Source of the DNA: Isoptericola dokdonensis DS-3
GTDB taxonomy: Bacteria > Actinomycetota > Actinomycetes > Actinomycetales > Cellulomonadaceae
DNA: 64,000 nucleotides
Reading direction: 5' to 3'
NCBI RefSeq assembly: GCF_001636295.1
Contig: NZ_CP014209.1
Span: forward strand, 2,728,001 to 2,792,000
Within the stretch, counting starts at the first letter, position 1. Every line of letters starts with the position of its first letter. A program made the translations under genes and the position numbers. Shown here one piece after another: positions 62,573 to 64,000 of this stretch. The notes beneath the pieces were generated by a model. That model had not been told where the DNA came from and made no database searches. It saw only the letters and a list, made by a program, of their open reading frames with translations.

Positions 62573-63679
62573 TCAGTGGTGCCGGTGGCCGCCCAGCGAG
62601 TACCGCACGAGCTGGCCGTCCGGCGGTGCTCCCTCACCCGGCAGGACGTTCACCGTGGCGAGCAGGCCCTTGCCGTCGAGCTCCAGCGCGCCCGGCAGCG
62701 GGACCGACACGAACGTCGAGTCGTGGTGCCGGCCCGTCTTCGAGATCTCGCCGCCGAAGAGCTGCGCGACGTAGATCGTCCCGGAGCGGTCGACCGCGAT
62801 CCCGGTGGGGGAGAGCAGGTCGTCGACGACGGTGCGCGACCGGCCCGACCACGGCGAGACGACGACGACGGAGCCGCGGGCCCCGAGCGAGTCGTCCTCC
62901 GGGCCGCCCGGCAGCAGGGAGACGTAGAGCAGGCCGGACGGCCCCACCTCGACGTCGGTGGGCACCGGCTCGAACCAGTACTTGTATCCGGCGGCGCAGG
63001 CCGGCAGCCCCAGGCCCGCGAGGGCCTCGGCGGTGACCTTGACGGGCTGCGCGGGCAGGACCGCGACCGTGCGGACCTTGCCGCGGCGGTCGACGGACAG
63101 GATGGTGTTGCCCGCCGCGTCGGCGACGTACGTGGTGCTGCGGTGCGTGGCGGTCGCGTAGGGGTGGGACTCCACGATGCCGGTGTACTTCGCCGGGAAG
63201 TCCTCCGGGAACTGCGCGGCGCAGGAGCGCGGCAGGGTGCGGAAGCCGTAGAGCGCCTTCGCGTCGGGGTTCTTCGTCGCCTCGTAGGCGCCGAGGTCCG
63301 CGACCGTGCGGGCCGTGCCCAGCGGGGCGCCCCTGCGATCGACGCGGATCTTCTTGAGGACGGTCGCCGGGCCGGTCTCGGCGAACGTGACGACGCCGTC
63401 GTCGTAGCTGAGGGCGCCGACCTCCTCCCCGCCGGCCGAGGTGTGGACGACGCCGACCGTGCCGTCCCTGGCGACGGAGCTGAGCATCCCGCCGAAGTTC
63501 TGGCTGACGAACGTGGTGCCCTTCGGGCCCACGGCGAGGCTGAGCGGGGTGAGCAGGCCGGCCGCGATCGTCTCCGACGACGGCGGGCGGGGGTCTCTCG
63601 ACCCGTGGGCCGTCGCGGGGGTGACGGCGAGGACGAGCGCGGCGGTCGTGGCCGCGAGGACGGACAGGGGACGTCTCAT
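62573..63679 (-). CDS. Secreted ScyD/ScyE-family (beta-propeller) protein
   Basis: 368 residues from ATG 63679, with a signal peptide ending TPATAHG. The body has NHL-like repeats (LLTPLSLAVGPKGTTFVSQNFGGML, TYVADAAGNTILSVDRRGKV, TDVEVGPSGLLYVSLLPGGPED, PTGIAVDRSGTIYVAQLFGGEI), the ScyD/ScyE six-bladed-propeller pattern. Two cysteines may pair. Function of the family is unclear; it is exported. Upstream of its start (63680-63926) no gene was seen apart from its promoter and that of the VOC gene. Confidence 0.82.
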   Translation of the reverse strand: MRRPLSVLAATTAALVLAVTPATAHGSRDPRPPSSETIAAGLLTPLSLAVGPKGTTFVSQNFGGMLSSVARDGTVGVVHTSAGGEEVGALSYDDGVVTFAETGPATVLKKIRVDRRGAPLGTARTVADLGAYEATKNPDAKALYGFRTLPRSCAAQFPEDFPAKYTGIVESHPYATATHRSTTYVADAAGNTILSVDRRGKVRTVAVLPAQPVKVTAEALAGLGLPACAAGYKYWFEPVPTDVEVGPSGLLYVSLLPGGPEDDSLGARGSVVVVSPWSGRSRTVVDDLLSPTGIAVDRSGTIYVAQLFGGEISKTGRHHDSTFVSVPLPGALELDGKGLLATVNVLPGEGAPPDGQLVRYSLGGHRHH

Positions 63680-63926
63680 GGGGTGCACTCCTGGGTGCGC
63701 AGGACAAAGGGGGAAGCTTCGCGGCCGAAGGCGGCGCGGTGGCGCTCGACGCTGACGCGGGTGCGCGGGACGGCCAGGGGCCGGGGCGGGTGCGCGTCCA
63801 CCTCGACGCGCCACTCCTGTCGAGTGTCGGCCCGCCCCCGGTGATACACCAGCGCATTCCCGGGTGATTCCCGGGGCACCTGTCGGTGCCCCGGGGCACG
63901 ATGGCAGGACCGACCTGGAGGACGAC

Positions 63927-64000
63927 ATGAGCGCACCGAGCGGCATCCCGGCACGGACCTATCCGCAGGGCGTGCCCTGCTGGATCGACCTGGAGGTGGA
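63927..64000 (+). CDS. VOC (glyoxalase-fold) protein, N-terminus only
   Basis: Only 24 complete codons are in the window. ATG 63927 follows GGAGG. The start (MSAPSGIPARTYPQGVPCWIDLEV) matches the TYPxGVPCWxDL opening of actinobacterial VOC-domain proteins. The rest lies outside. Confidence 0.65.
   Translation, partial: MSAPSGIPARTYPQGVPCWIDLEV

Overview
The window is 64 kb of very GC-rich DNA from an actinobacterial chromosome. GTG starts are frequent, neighbouring genes often overlap by ATGA or GTGA, and the gene content (fused 5-oxoprolinase subunits, oleABCD with an OleBC fusion, GH51, MetPS, PiT) points to the Micrococcales, perhaps Cellulomonadaceae or Promicromonosporaceae. That placement is inferred from gene content and composition, not from a marker tree. 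No rRNA, tRNA, CRISPR array, IS element or phage block was seen.

Layout. 0-7.7 kb: truncated hrpA, a three-gene cluster ending in a protein with a C39-like cysteine-protease domain, a lipoprotein/membrane pair, a FitAB/VapBC toxin-antitoxin pair, a siderophore-interacting protein and a methyltransferase. 7.7-15.8 kb: M20 amidohydrolase, a coiled-coil lipoprotein, pxpA-pxpBC (5-oxoproline to glutamate), a VanY-type carboxypeptidase, DUF2087 and YbaK genes, and a STAS regulator. 15.9-21.1 kb: LacI regulator divergent from a GH51 arabinofuranosidase, an AlkZ-like protein and an alditol-oxidase-like enzyme. 21.2-26.1 kb: metP-metS symporter and a polar amino acid ABC transporter behind an ARG-box-like site. 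26-30.9 kb: two ECF sigma factors, each followed by a membrane-anchored partner, and an Excalibur-domain protein. 30.9-36 kb: a 1,223-residue RecB-like nuclease/helicase, a Gly-rich protein and a cold-shock protein. 36.8-43.8 kb: a branched-chain amino acid transport locus split by a solitary AbiEi/DUF559-like gene. 44-50.9 kb: oligopeptidase B, a NAD-kinase-like/SPFH operon divergent from a NUDIX-winged-helix regulator, and a PiT phosphate transporter behind PHO-box-like repeats. 51-55 kb: a Lys-rich secreted protein, a frameshifted GH3 hexosaminidase, an SRPBCC protein and a threonine aldolase. 55.4-60.3 kb: oleA-oleBC-oleD for head-to-head long-chain olefin synthesis. 60.5-64 kb: a GNAT acetyltransferase, a secreted endo/exonuclease-phosphatase protein, a secreted ScyD-like protein and the start of a VOC protein.

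The most unusual content lies between the genes. (1) Three large hairpins (23.0, 34.7 and 57.5 kb) have different 24-30 bp stems but a shared 38-39 nt loop that itself holds a covarying inner stem. (2) A second hairpin family (56.5, 60.4 and 61.0 kb) has a conserved 33-nt loop. One member of each family lies in frame inside oleBC. (3) Four arrays share a GTCAGCGC core repeated every 20 bp, i.e. about two helical turns (34.8, 38.2, 39.5 and 55.2 kb), and two of them bracket the AbiEi-like gene in inverted orientation. None of these is explained by ordinary terminators.

Two genes, the liv binding protein and the GH3 enzyme, carry single-base frameshifts. Each is repaired by adding one C to a poly-C run, so both may be sequence errors.
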